The notes beneath the pieces were generated by a model, which was given only the letters and a program-made list of their open reading frames with translations, did not search any database and had not been told where the DNA came from. From positions 3,529,101 through 3,593,100 of the forward strand of contig NC_018396.1 of the NCBI RefSeq assembly GCF_000208865.1: DNA of 64,000 nucleotides, read 5' to 3'. The translations under genes were made by a program, and so were the position numbers. Below are positions 32,165-45,073 of this stretch, one piece after another. The stretch is from Neospora caninum Liverpool (taxonomy: Eukaryota > Apicomplexa > Conoidasida > Eucoccidiorida > Sarcocystidae). How positions within the stretch are numbered: position 1 is the first letter of the stretch; each line of letters starts with the position of its first letter.

Positions 32165-34592
32165 GAATTCCGGGAGAAGGTCGCCACTGCCTGCGCAGCT
32201 TCTCGGTGCGGTGCTTGATGCTGCCCGAGTCTCTTCAGCATTCGAAATTGTCCTTCACGACAGATTAGCGCGTTCGCGTCTCCATTTCTGTGCCGTAGCT
32301 GACGCGTTTTCCCGCTGAAACATCTAACCCTCAGCGTTTTCGTGTGACTCGCGCTGTTCGCGAACTGGGGCATCTTGAGCTTGACAAATTTGCTGGAGTG
32401 TTCGCTGCTCGTGCGGCCGCCAATCAGCGTGCACACAATCGTCGAGCGTGGGCCAGGCCAAAAGCGTCGGGAATGTCCCGGGATATTACCTTCCTGGATG
32501 CCAGATCGACGCTTTCTTTTTATCCTGACAAAAACCTCCAGTTCTGCGTGGGGACGACCTCTCAAGGGTCAGCCTAGTCAGGATTTGCAGGCACATGTTT
32601 AAAGCACCGTGGAGATAAATTGAAGAGATGAGGGGAAAACCATTCTCGTTGTCTTCACCTTTTCAGCTGTAAAAGAGGAAAACGCCTGTGGAGGCTGTTC
32701 GCTTCATGGGGGAGGGGAAGAAAAAGGTTCATCCCTCGTGCTGCGGTAGCTCCGAAATGCAGCGTACAGCGTAGTTACCATGGCACTGCCGCACAGCACC
32801 AAATTGTAGAGTGCTACACTCTCTGCATGGAAAGGGAATAGATCACGGGAGACAACAAACAGGTGACCTGCCGCAGTCACGAGACCGTCCAGAACCAGAA
32901 CTTTCTATAGCCTCGTTGGGGCGCTGGCGTCTCCAGCCTACAACACGGATGCCGAGGCAACGCGGGTACAGTGTGGCGCTCGTCTTGCCCGCTGTGAGGG
33001 ACCATCCCGGGGAAAACCAAACGTAATAGAAAGTCCTAGCAGCCTTCTACTGCGAGCTGAACGCAGTGGGCAACTCCGTGGAGAGAGGGAAGGAAAAGCA
33101 ACACAGCGAAGCCGCCAGCACCGCCAGTGAGGGTTACCGTTTCTGCCATGTGCGTACTAGCATCCTTCCAGACATCTGCCCTGTGCGTACTAGCATCCTT
33201 CCAGACATCTGCCATGTGCGTACTAGCATCCTTCCAGACAAACGAAGGAGAATTCTAAAATGGGATCGGAGATGCGCACAAGTTTCGCCGAGCCTCGGGT
33301 CTGCTCACAAATCGAGCTTTTCCCGGATAAAACGGCAGTGTGCCTCGGCGTTCAGCGCAGATGCCTCTCCGTATTTAACGCTGTGCAGGGCGCGATTTCG
33401 GGTAAGGATTTCGCTTTGAATAACTATGTACTGCACGAGTTCTAGCGAACAACAGCGTGGTGTGCGCCACTGCAAAATACATCCCCTAGTATGAGCTACG
33501 GTATACGCCGTATCTAGCACTGGATCCACAGATTTCGGAAAGCAAAACATCCTACGGTGTTGAAGAGGAGCATTTTCCGGCGCGGATGGGGAAGTCCGGC
33601 GCATGGTTCAAACGTGACGCCCATGGGGCAAATCCCCCCGCGGCCTGACAGCGGCAGATGAAGCAGAACTTGGCAACCGCAAGTATACTAAGTAAGCCAG
33701 AGAATCTCTTGGGTTTCGGAGGATGGACTTTTTCAAAAAGCATGCCTTATGTCTCCTCCGGATGTGAACAGGCATTTTGCCCTCTCGCTCTCTGTCGCGT
33801 TGTTCTGTCTCGCTTCCTATTTCGTTGTCCAAGGCAGCCCTCACCGAACCACAAAGAGAAAACCCGAAGTCCTCTCTCCTCTCAAGTAACGGCGCGCTTA
33901 ACCCAGTCGAACTGCTAGAGTGATTCGAATTAGAGGTTCTGACAGTGGCGAGCAGACAGCCAGCAGCCGAAATGCAGGCGCTGGGCTTTTGCATGTGCCA
34001 CAATTTTTTCTCAACCGCCGCGTTCTGCGCACTGCATGCCGCTGCCTGGCGAGAAAAAAATTCATCTCTTTCGCTGTGTCTGATCTCGAAAGCGGTTTCT
34101 GAAAAAGTTTGATTGCAAAACACCATTTGCATGTGTGGCATGGTTCCCTCTCATCTTCTTGCCTCGGTTTTTCTTCCGGACACCCTGTCGACCCCCCAGA
34201 AGTCGTTACCCGTGGACTCACGCTGCGCTCGCCAGTTTCCGCGGCGGGGCAGCGACGGTGACGCTGGCTCCAGCCTCTGCTTTTCTTACCTAATCTCCTC
34301 CTTACCATTTCCCCTGTAGCCCGCGTGTGGCTTACCGGACGGTTACAGTGTTCAGGAGACTGTACTTTTCCTCCTGGCGGAGCGGAAGTGTCCTCGGCTG
34401 CCTCTCTGCCCCACACACGACGCGGCAGAACGTGTGACCACACGGATCGTCGGGGTCGGCCTCTTGGCGTGTCAAAGTGGAATCCTGGTCCAGTTTAACT
34501 TCAGATTTTAAAGGGTTCCCTTCTCAAAAAACCCGGTGAAAGTACCCTACTGCAGCGTCTACGTGGCTTCTATATAGCGACGAGTAGGAAGA
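32165..34592. other. Intergenic, 2.4 kb, with a tandem repeat
   Basis: Lies between the stop of the 1152-aa gene and the start of the CGR1-type gene, both on the plus strand. Frames on both strands (for example 33608-34141 minus) have no motif or supporting context. The only distinct structure is the 33-bp repeat at 33146-33240. Confidence 0.5.
33146..33240. repeat. 33-bp tandem repeat, three copies
   Basis: Three near-identical direct copies of a unit containing GTGCGTACTAGCATCCTTCC; only one or two bases differ between copies. The unit length is a multiple of three and keeps one frame open, but no gene is supported around it. Confidence 0.9.
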
Positions 34593-35480
34593 ATGGAGGC
34601 GGCGGCAACTGACGCGAACCCAAACTCGCGAAGGAATTCTGCCTCGCAGAAAACGGCCGGATCTGTAGTGTCCCCGTCGAAGACTTCGGAGGGCACTTCA
34701 AGCCTTTCGCCGCCCGTGGACTCCCCTCGGTCTCAACGCGCCAGGGGGAGTTCTCCCGTTGCCGCCGACACAGAAGGATCTTGTCAGGCGCGAGAGTCTG
34801 AAGGAACAGAGCCGACAGGGCCGCCTTCGCCGTCAAAAGATGCGGTGCGCGACCAGCAGAGGAGCAGAGCGAGCGGCGTCTCCGCAGTTCGGCGCGCGGC
34901 GACTCCGGGTAGTGTCAGTGAGGAGCCTCACGGCGAGGCCGGGCGTCAGAGAGAGCGGAAGTCTGAGGAAGCATCTGCGAGTGACGCGCAAGAACAGCCC
35001 GTCGCAGAAGACGAAGAGATAGGAGAGCAGGAAGATGGGAGAGACAGTCTCTCGCAACCGGAAGGAGGCTCCGCGGGGGATGTCCTCGTCCCAGGGACCA
35101 TGGCAGCTAACATTCCACGGGTTCGAGGAAAGCAGGCTTGGAGGGAAAAGGGGGCTGTGCGCAGCTTTGGTCGCTTCTGCAGAGAGGCGGCGAACCGCGC
35201 AAAGGGATCGTGGGAGACACAGAAACAAGCGCGCAACGAGCAGAGAGCCATGCGGCAAGCTGAGCGGGAAATGCGCGAGGAGAGGGCGGCGGTGCTGCGA
35301 CGACGGAGAGAAAAGACTGAAGAGAAAAAGCGACGGAAAGAGGAGAACGAACTCAAGAGCAGCCAGGTACAGGTCATCAAGAACACCTCGAAACTGCGCA
35401 AGTGGGGCAAGAAGGCTCGACGAGACCTAGTCAAAATGAGTCCCGAGATGATTCAAAAGTTGTATAATGTTCGCGTGTAG
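34593..35480 (+). CDS. CGR1: CGR1/CCDC86-family nucleolar protein
   Basis: Intronless gene for 295 aa. CGR1 (yeast) and CCDC86 (animals) are small, very basic nucleolar proteins needed for processing of pre-rRNA for the 60S subunit. Residues 1-160 are low-complexity, rich in Ser, Glu, Pro and Arg, and probably disordered. The family-like part is at about 172-295. It begins IPRVRGKQAWREKGAVRSF, continues as a long charged coiled coil (REMREERAAVLRRRREKTEE), and ends with VQVIKNTSKLRKWGKKARR, comparable with the VQVIRNPAKLKR-type end of CCDC86. The protein stops shortly afterwards (MIQKLYNVRV). The Met at 34593 is the first in frame. Confidence 0.78.
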   Translation: MEAAATDANPNSRRNSASQKTAGSVVSPSKTSEGTSSLSPPVDSPRSQRARGSSPVAADTEGSCQARESEGTEPTGPPSPSKDAVRDQQRSRASGVSAVRRAATPGSVSEEPHGEAGRQRERKSEEASASDAQEQPVAEDEEIGEQEDGRDSLSQPEGGSAGDVLVPGTMAANIPRVRGKQAWREKGAVRSFGRFCREAANRAKGSWETQKQARNEQRAMRQAEREMREERAAVLRRRREKTEEKKRRKEENELKSSQVQVIKNTSKLRKWGKKARRDLVKMSPEMIQKLYNVRV

Positions 35481-37417
35481 CAAGAAACGAATGGCGCATG
35501 CGTGGCGATCCACCAAGTCTTGTGGTCTCCAGCCGACAGGGATCAGCGAAAAAGAATGGAAAGATACATCTGGAGAGATTCAGTCGGCTCCATGGCGACT
35601 CGCAGCAGCGCGTTCTGTACGGACACCCAACAGGGTCTGCGAAGCCCAGCTGGAACTTCAACGTCGCAAATTCGAGTCGGGGTCGCGGGAAGGCCGGCGT
35701 CGTTGTGTCCGGAATTTTCCCCGGAATTCCTTCTTGTGTTTGGTTGGCGAACGTCCTCTACAAACTCGCATAGTGTCACTCTGCGTCCCACTCAGGGACG
35801 TTAAAATCGTATTTTCACCCCTGATGCTTTTTTGCGGAAAAGGACTGTTTCCGGCGTGTTTCGGACGGAATGGTGAACGCGCCTTCCAGCGGCTTACGTC
35901 TTCAAAGCCTCTTCCTTCGTTGAACAGATGCACGCTTGCACGCGTTGCGGTTTTGTGCAAGTGCATTTCAACATCACAGGCGGCACGGCAACCACGGAGC
36001 AGACGGTGGCTGTGAACCCTCCCTGTGGCAGATTGTGCAAGGGGACCAGTTGTTACTCGCCTTTTTGCTTAGTTCACATGCAGAACTTCCACAGCACAGC
36101 TGCAGCGGCCTAGAGACGTGTTTGTCTTTTCATCTCCAGCTAGGCGTTGCCGCCTTCTTATAGCGGGGCAGTGTGATCGATGACCAGATTGGATCGCCTG
36201 TTTCCCGTAAAGACAATTCGCATGCCAGCTCCTCTGTGCACGAGTAAAAGAAAAAACCGGGGCATAGCCTCTCGTGATTTTCTGAACAGGTGTGGTCTGC
36301 TGCGTTCTCCTAGCCGAGCCGGAGGCACATCCCCTCTCCGTAATCACCGAATTCAGTGTAGACAGTCTGATTCTCCCTCTCCGCAGTCACTGCGCACGTC
36401 TAAGATCGCAGGATAGGTTCGACGACAGCAGGTGTTTCAACGGGTTCCCCGAAGGGTCAGATATGATGCGACCCCCCCCCCTCCCCCCCGAGGAAAACGA
36501 GGAGAAACAGAAAGAACGACGACGACTTCCGCAACGTAATGAAACGGCACACACACACGTATGATTCGAAGTTACGTTTACACATACGATCCCATGCGTA
36601 TATATATATATATCCTCTTTTTTTTTTACAAACGGGTCTTTAAAATCCACGCGTCGAGAAACTGCAGTTCCTGCTCGTCCGTTCTCGCGACGTACCGCCT
36701 CAGTATGGTCCGGGACGAATGATATAGATGATAGTACACCTATGGAATGGGACTCTTTTTCTTTGTATGGTCCGGGACGAATGATGTAGATGAGAGTACA
36801 CCTATGGAATGAGACTCTTTTTCTTTGGATTTAGGCCCCAAGTGCTAGTAAAGTCTCGCGCATCTCTTTGCAGGGTATGCCGACTGAGCGCTTCACTAGC
36901 GCGATGGCGAGGAGACCTTTGTGTTGTCCAGTCTGCTGCCACAGCGCATTTTGTTCAACTTGTTTCTGATATTTTCAAGAAGAGACTTTCCGACTTGGAG
37001 CTGTCCGAGTAAGCGTCGATCAGGCCACTGCTCGGCGTTACGCAGGGACTTTCTCGCGCTATTCAGTGTCTGCCATACCTAAAATATCCCCTTTTGGTCT
37101 CGGGCAAAAGAGTATACAGTGCCGACATCCGCCCTCGCAACTGTTTCCTGACGTTCACCCGCAACCCTGTCCTCTGAGGGAGAAGTAACTTCATTTGCTC
37201 CAAAAGGATGTACCATCTACTGCAGCCATGTCAGCACGGGTGTTGGGCAGACCCGGAAAGCGCTCATCCATCGGATCCCGAGTGTCTGACAAAGATCGCT
37301 CAAACCACAAGTCCATGCCTTGTCCTTTATCCTTGATTATTTTTCTCTTTCAAGGAGGTAGTTGATGGCTCTTCGATGTGGAAACCGTCGTAATGAAAAT
37401 TTCTAGCGCTCTCACGG
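35481..37417. other. Intergenic, 1.9 kb, with repeats
   Basis: Holds the CGR1-type 3' UTR, a C-rich tract at 36470-36489, a short TA run at 36597-36613 and a 62-bp tandem duplication at 36704-36827. A possible exon near 36913-37011 has a good acceptor and donor, but I could not join it in frame to neighbours. No gene is claimed. Confidence 0.45.
36704..36827. repeat. 62-bp tandem duplication
   Basis: Two adjacent copies of a 62-bp unit starting TATGGTCCGGGACGAATGAT. They differ at about four positions. The sequence is non-coding as far as can be seen. Confidence 0.9.
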
Positions 37418-38960
37418 GTGAACGGCCGTGCCTGTGGAGCGCCTGTCTCACCTGCATGCAGCAAACACTGCATCTTTTCGTGGAGGCAATTTGCGACTCT
37501 CTGTGCTGCTAGTGGAGACGGCGAAGAATCTTTCGTTACCGCTAGCTTCCTTCCGTCATATCTCTTTTTGTTCGGTCATTGGCATGTACGAGCTTCCTTG
37601 GTTGGTTCCGATTCTAGTGCGATTTTGGGGGGCGGTTTCGTCGGCTCTCTCCTTTTCTTTCTTGTAGGCTACCCAACGGCCGCGCTTTCGGAGTCTCCAG
37701 GCTGTGCTTTCCACTGCTGGTCTCCAATCTTTTCACATAGACGATTAGAACGATTTTGCAGTAGCATTTCCTCTGCTCTCCGTGCGGCTTCAGTTCCCCT
37801 TCCTGTCCCACCCCACCTTTCGCCGGACAGAGAACAGCAACCTCGTCACCATGAGAGTTCCTGGATTTCCTTCGCTTACTTTCCGAGCCGACTCTTTGCT
37901 CGTTCAGTGCTGCATCGCCGCTTGCGTGTGGTAAGCAACACCCTTTGTCCTTTCGATGCTGTGTCAAGCCATTTTTCTTCAACCTACTTGAATTAGGTCC
38001 GTTCAGCGACTGCCCCGAAACCCTTTAGCTGCCAGGACCGTTTTCTCCGACGGTGTATGCGGCCTGGCGCTGCCCGCCGCCTCGGGCGTCCTTCTGCGTA
38101 ATGCCTTTTCTGCACGAGCGTTGTCACAGCAGTTTAGAAGCGAACGCGGCTGCACGGATATAAGGGAAAGTCGTGGCATCCCAACTAGCAATTCCTGAGT
38201 GCTCAGTGGACAGTGAAGGGCGTCGAAAACCCGTCAGCTGGGGTGTCTGAACGGGAAACTCCTTTTCCCGGCCAGAAAACAACTCTGAAGCAACGCAGAA
38301 CGTTTGTGCCTGTTGTCAACGGAGGTGCTGGCTGTAGTGTGCTTTTCGCACTCTGTGAATGCTCACTGCCCAGTCTTTGGCGGATGTGAGACGCCAACAT
38401 CTCTACGCGTTCCTGCATCTGTTGCGTTCTTCGATGAAGAGTGAAAAATGTCTCCTGACCGTTTCAACTCTCTACGACGTGTCGGATATCCTGATGCAGG
38501 TATGGACCGCAAGACGCGGCGGCTGTCGGACTCTTGTACTGGCTGGGAAGGCAGGTAAGGGAAAAACTCAGCGCCGCGTTTTTCTGCCTCGTGTGACTTG
38601 CCATGGTGTCGCGAAACAACGTCGACGTCCAAGGCGTGTTTTGGCACGCGCGCACAGGTGTCTGTGGCAACTACAAAGAACCGTTGGTGTGTGTGCTCTT
38701 AGCAGCGCACATCCTCATGTATGCGCCGAACGGAAAGAGGCACAGAAAAACAGAAAAAAACAGAAACGGGCACAGGAAGAAGCGAGAGCGTTGTGGAGTG
38801 TGTTTGGTTGCAGCACGGCAAGAAGGTGACAACGCCGCACAAGCTCTCTTCTGACGGCCAGACGGCGCTCCAAGACTTCCTCCGCCGCAAGAACCTGACG
38901 AGCCAGCAAGTTACCGTGGACTGGAAAGGCGCCAACGGTTTCGTGAATCTTCGGAGCTGA
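37418..38960 (+). CDS. Tentative 261-aa unknown protein (3 exons)
   Basis: Proposed exons 37418-37930, 38374-38499 and 38814-38960. All junctions are phase 0 with GT-AG borders, and the final stop is TGA. The product is not recognised. The first exon is Ser/Phe/Cys-rich with hydrophobic stretches and may be partly non-coding or contain a hidden intron. An acceptor near 37674 (TTTCTTTCTTGTAG) could be a true exon border. The last 90 residues look more protein-like (VRRQHLYAFLHLLRSSMKSE; YDVSDILMQ, then HGKKVTTPHKLSSDGQTAL), and the protein ends VNLRS. The last two exons are more reliable than the first. Confidence 0.42.
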
Positions 38961-41900
38961 GGAAAAAGTGCGAAGCGACAGATGCCTAGAAGCCATGCTG
39001 CGAAAAGAGCTACACATAAAAGGAGAAGCTTTTCTAAATGTGGCCACAGTTTTTGTCCAATGCCGCGGTGAACCGGCATCGTTATAGACATTTCCCATTT
39101 TGCGACTGGTGTGACGGTTTCGACACTGAGGGTGATGACGGGCTGTGGCAGAACCGCCCCAACCGACCGCAACGGAAAACTTGAACGGACGAAGGTTGTC
39201 TGGAGTGTCGTAGCGACGCTGTAGATTTATTTTGCTTCCTGACCGACTCGTGACACGGTCAGCTGTAAGGTCTTACGGTTGGTAGGTCCATTGTGGTGTG
39301 TCCCAACATTCGGTGCCCGTGCCTCCACGTCTAGGTGTCGCTTAAAAAACGCTGTCGCAAAACCTTTATCCATCGACTTCCCAGATAACTTGCCGCCTCA
39401 AGACTTGCTCAAATACAAGGTCCCGGAGGAAGCAAAGTGATGGCAGAAGCATGCAACGCACGAATCACGGCGGTCGTTGGGGATATTTTGAGATCAGGAA
39501 TCGGAGGGCCACGCCTCGTGGGAAACATTGTAGCTGAGTTTTTTTCTACCTGGGAGCCCCGTTCGTTCCCCACTTTTCTCGCCTGGAATACCGAGGAGAG
39601 AGTGGGAAATGTGGATAAAAGTTTGTCAAGCACGCCAGACGTCCTTGGGACGATTCTCCGCTGGCCACAAAACGACGTCAGACGTCCCTCGGGAGACCAC
39701 GGATCAATCCAGAAGTGAAAGATGGCACCTTGCGTGACCGGGCGCTGCCGGGATTCGAAAAGTAAAACGGAACTGGATGCCGACGGGGCTGTTTGGCATT
39801 CGCTCGTCGTCGCCCGACGGACACACAGTCACGTGGCGCTTTCTCCCAGTCCTGGGCCCCACCGGAAGGTTGCATTCTCGAGGAAAGGAAGCAGCGGGTA
39901 CAGACGATACAGATACCCGAGCACACAAAAACGAGTGGATACATATATACATATGAATATTTGTATGTGTAGAGAGAAGTTGTCGCATCACAAGCTGCTT
40001 CTCAGAGCGTGTAGTCTCAGAGGGAAAAAGCAACAGACGACTACGAAACCAAGTCAGAGATTTTTGTGGTATCGATATACATATGTATATACTCGCGTTG
40101 TACTTGAACTACAATTGCAGTTGCAGATCTACATCAAGGTAGGAGTGATGCGAGTGGAGCGGTCAAGTCGAAGACAAAAAACCAACGGTGGTGATGGAAA
40201 GCGTTGTTGGGTTGTTTTGCTCTGGGGCCTCCCCGTTTAGTATTTCGAGTCTTTCCAGGCTCTCCGTCAAAAGCAACTAAAACTCTGTCTATCGAGGGCG
40301 AAGCGCCGGTGAAAAAACCATTCTTCCCTTCTCTCGCTTCACGGCCAGTCTCGGTTTGGCGGAGACAGTTGTCTCTCCTGCTGGCGAACTGTGTCTCCCC
40401 CAACTCGCTCCTCTATCCGTTGTGCGACCTCAGCAGCGGATGAGGTAAGTCTTCTGCTCTGGAACTTGGATTGGTCGTTTTTTCTTCTACAGAAGGAAGC
40501 CAAATTCTTCTCCGCGTTTCCGTTAGGAGACTCTCCGTTGCTGGAGAAACAAGACTGGGTTGGGGGAGACACGAAGCGGTGCCTTTTGGCCAGTCCTTTT
40601 TGACGCGTTTTGCCTGTGATGAAACCGCCTAATGGTTCTGTGTCGTTCGGTTTTCCCTCTAAAACCACTGGATAAGGTGCGTCAGAGTACCGTTTTGCAT
40701 CAAGGGTTGCGGCCGAATGTTGATTTGGTGCCGCTGTCTCAACTACGGAATTCAATCGGCTGATGCACGTGTTCTCCGCAGATGTGCCAGGGCACTGCTT
40801 TCTCTCCTTTCCTGCGAACGGTATCTGTTGACGTTGGCTTCAGACTATGAAGACGAAAAACCTGCAACAGATGCCTTCACCCTAAGGCTAAAGGTCACAT
40901 TTTTCAGAAGCAACGCGATGAAACCGCCGGTGCGTGAGAGTTTCCCGCAGCTCCGCCGAAAACGGGGTACACCGATATGCGTCAAAAATTTGGTTGATGG
41001 TCGTATCGATGTCTCTTGGGAAAACCTTCATACTTACTTGTTTCAATGAAAAATGTTGCGATCCTCTGTCGTCTTTGTATCGTGGAATCTGCCTTGCGCC
41101 CATCGAGAATACCTTTGCTGACTAAGTACGTATGTAATCACTGCTTGAAGTGTTCTACGACACTCTCGTCTACAATCTCTGGCGTACGGCTTACTCTGCC
41201 TTGCCCCATAGCAAAAATAACTGTATCAGCCAGGTTTTTTTTCTCGAACAGTGGAAATATCGGGGCTTCTAGTAGACAGTTTTTGCCCTTAAGAGGAAGT
41301 GTGCGCCTCCGCCGTCGGCTTTTCCTTTTCCCGGTAGAACTGTGGCAATGTTTGGGACAAGATTGTTTATTTCAGGGCGCTTTCTGACTCTATTTGTTTT
41401 CGCGTTCTGCCTCTTAATTCTGCCCATGTTTTGTGGACTGTCCCTGTTAGGGATGCCACTCCGTGGCTTCTGATCTGAATGTGTTTTTGGTTCAAACACA
41501 GAATTTTTGCAGTCCGTTTGAAGATCGCTGGGGATAAACGTCTCCAATTTCTTTTTTTCTTGTGTGTACAAGCGCTACATGCTACGCGACTCAACAACTT
41601 TGCATCAGGCTGACGAGAGAGAGTGGTGGTTTGGACTGCTGCAGTGTAGAGTCTCGAACCCTATGAGTTTTTCCTCTGACTTCGGCCCATGGTTTCGTTT
41701 TTTCCGAGAAAGAGACTGGACAGATGCCAGACTGGAAACCAGTTCTCTGTAGGTCAAGAAGACCCGATCGTTCATGACGCAGTTTCGCCTCTCTCCGCAT
41801 TCTTCCGCTCGCCATGTCAGTGTTTCTCCTCCCCCTTCTGCGAGTCCGAGAAGAAACTTCTTCCTCGCCAAAGAGAACAGAGGAGAGAACAACCGTCCCC

Positions 41901-42204
41901 CGGGTTGTCCCAAGCTTGCCGTCGATTATCCAGGATCCACGAACGCGGCATGCGAAGCCAATTTTTTCCCGAAACAATGCTCCCGTCCACACGGATGTCC
42001 AGCCAGAGGAGGCGCCTTTCTCCCACGCGATTTCACAACTCTCGTGAAGTGGAGGCGAAGGCCGGCCGCGCCGACGAAGGCAATCCAAAACTCCCTGCGT
42101 CACAAAAACACGCGGAACATAGATTCAGGAGCTCGCCTCATCAGCCTCAGCTTGGTTCTGTCGCCTGTGGCGAAGGAAGCAGTCGCTGCAGACGGGCACT
42201 CGTA
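38961..42204. other. Intergenic or 5' leader, 3.2 kb
   Basis: Lies upstream of the giant TSR gene. The frame of its first exon stays open back to a Met at 41689, so part of 41689-42204 may be coding. The rest shows no convincing gene; short frames such as 39437-39718 plus lack any motif. Confidence 0.45.
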
Positions 42205-44987
42205 ATGGAGAATGCAAGATGGCAACGAAGGACGCAGCTCAGGGCGCATGCACAAACGCACAGGAAACAGCTTCTCTGTCGATCGACTTGCTTCGTCGCT
42301 CGCTCTGCGACACGCTCATGGCCTTCTGCCTCTCTCCCTTCGGTCACTTCCCGTCCCACAGCCGGTTGTCCCTCTGCATGCCGCAGAGCCATCGGCTATG
42401 CTAAGATGCTTTTTTTGCTTTGTTTGCTGCTGCCTCTAAGTCTCCACAACAGTGACGAACTCCCGCCGTTCTCTCTGAAGGTAGCCAGCGCCAGGAATGC
42501 GTCGGAGGAAAGCCCGCAGGAAGACGTTTCTCTCATGTCTGCCTGTTCCCTAGTTGGAACATTCACTGGCGATAACACCTCGTCCTCGTGCCTCCTTGCC
42601 TACTCGTTCGACGCTCCAGATCTTTTTCACCTGCTCCGTACAACACCAAGAGAGCCCTTTTTCCCGCTCCAATCGAATGACGCCCCCGGCGGGGCCGCCG
42701 CTCCCGTTCTGGTAGCAGTTTCTGCTCGTCGACGTCTTAGCCTGAAGGAAGAGACTCCCTCGCCTCCTCAGCCGCACTCGAATGAAACCTTTGCGAAACC
42801 ATTTCTGGACAAAAGCAACGGCACAGACTTCCGAGAAAACGCCCCGTGGGCCTCCCTCAGGGAAGAGGAGACAGACGTGTCTCGGCCGCCGAGTGCCAGG
42901 CTGTTGAGCGACGCGGAAATCTTTGATTTCGCAGTTCGACGTCTACAAGGCTTCGGGAGTCTCTTCGGCGGACCTGGCCCGGGAAGCTCCGCCGACCGCG
43001 GGGCAAAGAAGCGACCTGGCTTCGGAGTCGACCTCGGCGATGGCGAAGACAGTTTGAGCGGCAGTTCCCTCGGCAGTGGAGGCGGAACGGGAGGAAGCCG
43101 CAAGGTTCTCATGAGCAACGGCCTCGTCTGTGAAGATGACGCACGCGTAGAAGAGTTCGGCGCAAAGTGTAAATTGATCGCGCGTTCCTTAGGCGGGCGA
43201 CTAGGATGCGAGAAGAAACTCTCCGAAATTGCCCCAGATGGACAACTCCCTCCAACCATTCCGGCTTTCTCTCGCGTCGCCGACGCGTGCCCGCTTACCT
43301 GTGGCCTGTGCGAAGAATGTGCCCCAGGCTGCGCTCTGTGGTTCCTAGGAAACACTCTCTGCGACGAGGCGTGCAATAATGCTCTATGCCAGTTTGACGG
43401 CGGTGACTGCTGGAGCGCCGACTGCGTTGTCAGCGACTGGGCCGAGTGGTCAAACTGCAGCGTCAGCTGTGGGGGACCCGGGACGGAAAAGCGAAGCAGG
43501 GAAATCAAAAGTAAACCTAAACAGGGCGGATCGCCATGCCCCAAGCTCGAGGTACGTCGGCTTGTTCACATATATATATATATATATATATATATGTACG
43601 CTGGAAAGGCATGTGTCTGGTTCGTCACGTGAAAGTGGGCCGTGCCGCTCTCTTTGTCCAAATGCAAGTAACGGCACATTCGTGTAAGAGCCTCCCTGAG
43701 AAAACGAGAATACCTGGCACACTTATATGTGTGGGCATATCTTTCGATCCACATATATATGTGTATTATATTTTGATGTATAGAAATATATGTCTGCATA
43801 TCAGGTCTGTGTACGCATATGACGCTATATGTTTTCTACCGGGGCCTCGATTCACGTACGCATATACAGAGTCAATGGAATGGATGCAATGCGATTCTTG
43901 GACCGTGTTTTCCTCTTCTGGTCGGGGAAAGAGGGGCGAAAAGCCCATGAATCGTTGCTTGTCATCCGGCGATTGCGTCCGGCCTTTGCCAGGAAATCCG
44001 AGAAGGCTGCAACGCAAACGTCAAGTGCCCCGAGAATTGCGTCGTGAGCGATTGGGGTGAGTGGAGCGACTGCTCGACGACTTGCGGCGAAGGACAGAGC
44101 CGACGCCAGAGAGAGATTCTCAAGCATCCTGACACAGACGGTAAGTCCTCGGTCTCGGCAGTTCGAACGAAAACACGTTTCGACGCTTCCGGAAAACCCA
44201 GAGATGTTCGCGCCACAAACGGCCCGAGGCCGAACAAAAACGGAGAGGACCCGAATGCATGCATTCGCATGGGGACAGAGATGCGGACATTTACAACGCC
44301 TATCGATGAGTACGTCGACGCCGATATATGTCAAGGGACAGCCGCGTAGATCTGTGTGACCCCCAGCTTCCATACGCCCATTTAGGCGGCCCTTTGTTTT
44401 GCACATCTCAGGACAAAAGTGCCCAGAGACAGAACAGGCGCGCGTTTGCATGAAGGATTCGTGCACGACGTCCTGCGTTGTCTCTGAGTGGAGCGAATGG
44501 GGGCCTTGCGGTGCCTCCTGCGGGGGCGGCGAACGCACTCGAAAGCGCAGCATCATTTCTCCTCCTGTCAACGGCGGCGCCATCTGTCCATCGTTAACCG
44601 AAGACGAGGTAAAACAACTGAACATGGCTGCCGACAAGGGGGGATGCAAGGGTACATACACGTGAGCATTCCTAGTTATCGCGTAGCCCATGCGTCGATC
44701 GTCTCTATCTCCACGCGCATATACATATATTTACGTCTGAACACATTCTTACGAACGTGATCCAGATTTGGTGCTAGAATGTTGATATGCATCTGTATGT
44801 GCATTGAGGCACCCGTAGTTGTGTATGCACGATACACTACCCCCGGATTCTTGTGGTGCATCTGTCTACACACATATGCATGTTTACACAAATACATACG
44901 TATCAAAGACGAAGGCAACCTTCCCCCTCTGGCACTTCTGGTGGACCTGTGCAGCCGTTCCTTGCTGTTGATACCTTCCGTTCTTGT

Positions 44988-45029
<42 letters not shown>

Positions 45030-45034
45030 ACATA

Positions 45035-45073
<39 letters not shown>

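Noticed and set aside
33146..33240. CRISPR-like array
   Set aside because: The copies are directly adjacent with no unique spacers, and the setting is a eukaryotic nuclear genome.
33066..33419. Open frame containing the 33-bp repeats as VRTSILPDIC units
   Set aside because: The repeat length alone keeps the frame open; the flanking sequence shows no coding character or splice context.
36913..37011. Exon encoding SAATAHFVQLVSDIFKKRL
   Set aside because: It has plausible borders, but its phase does not fit the downstream candidate exons, so no gene model could be built.
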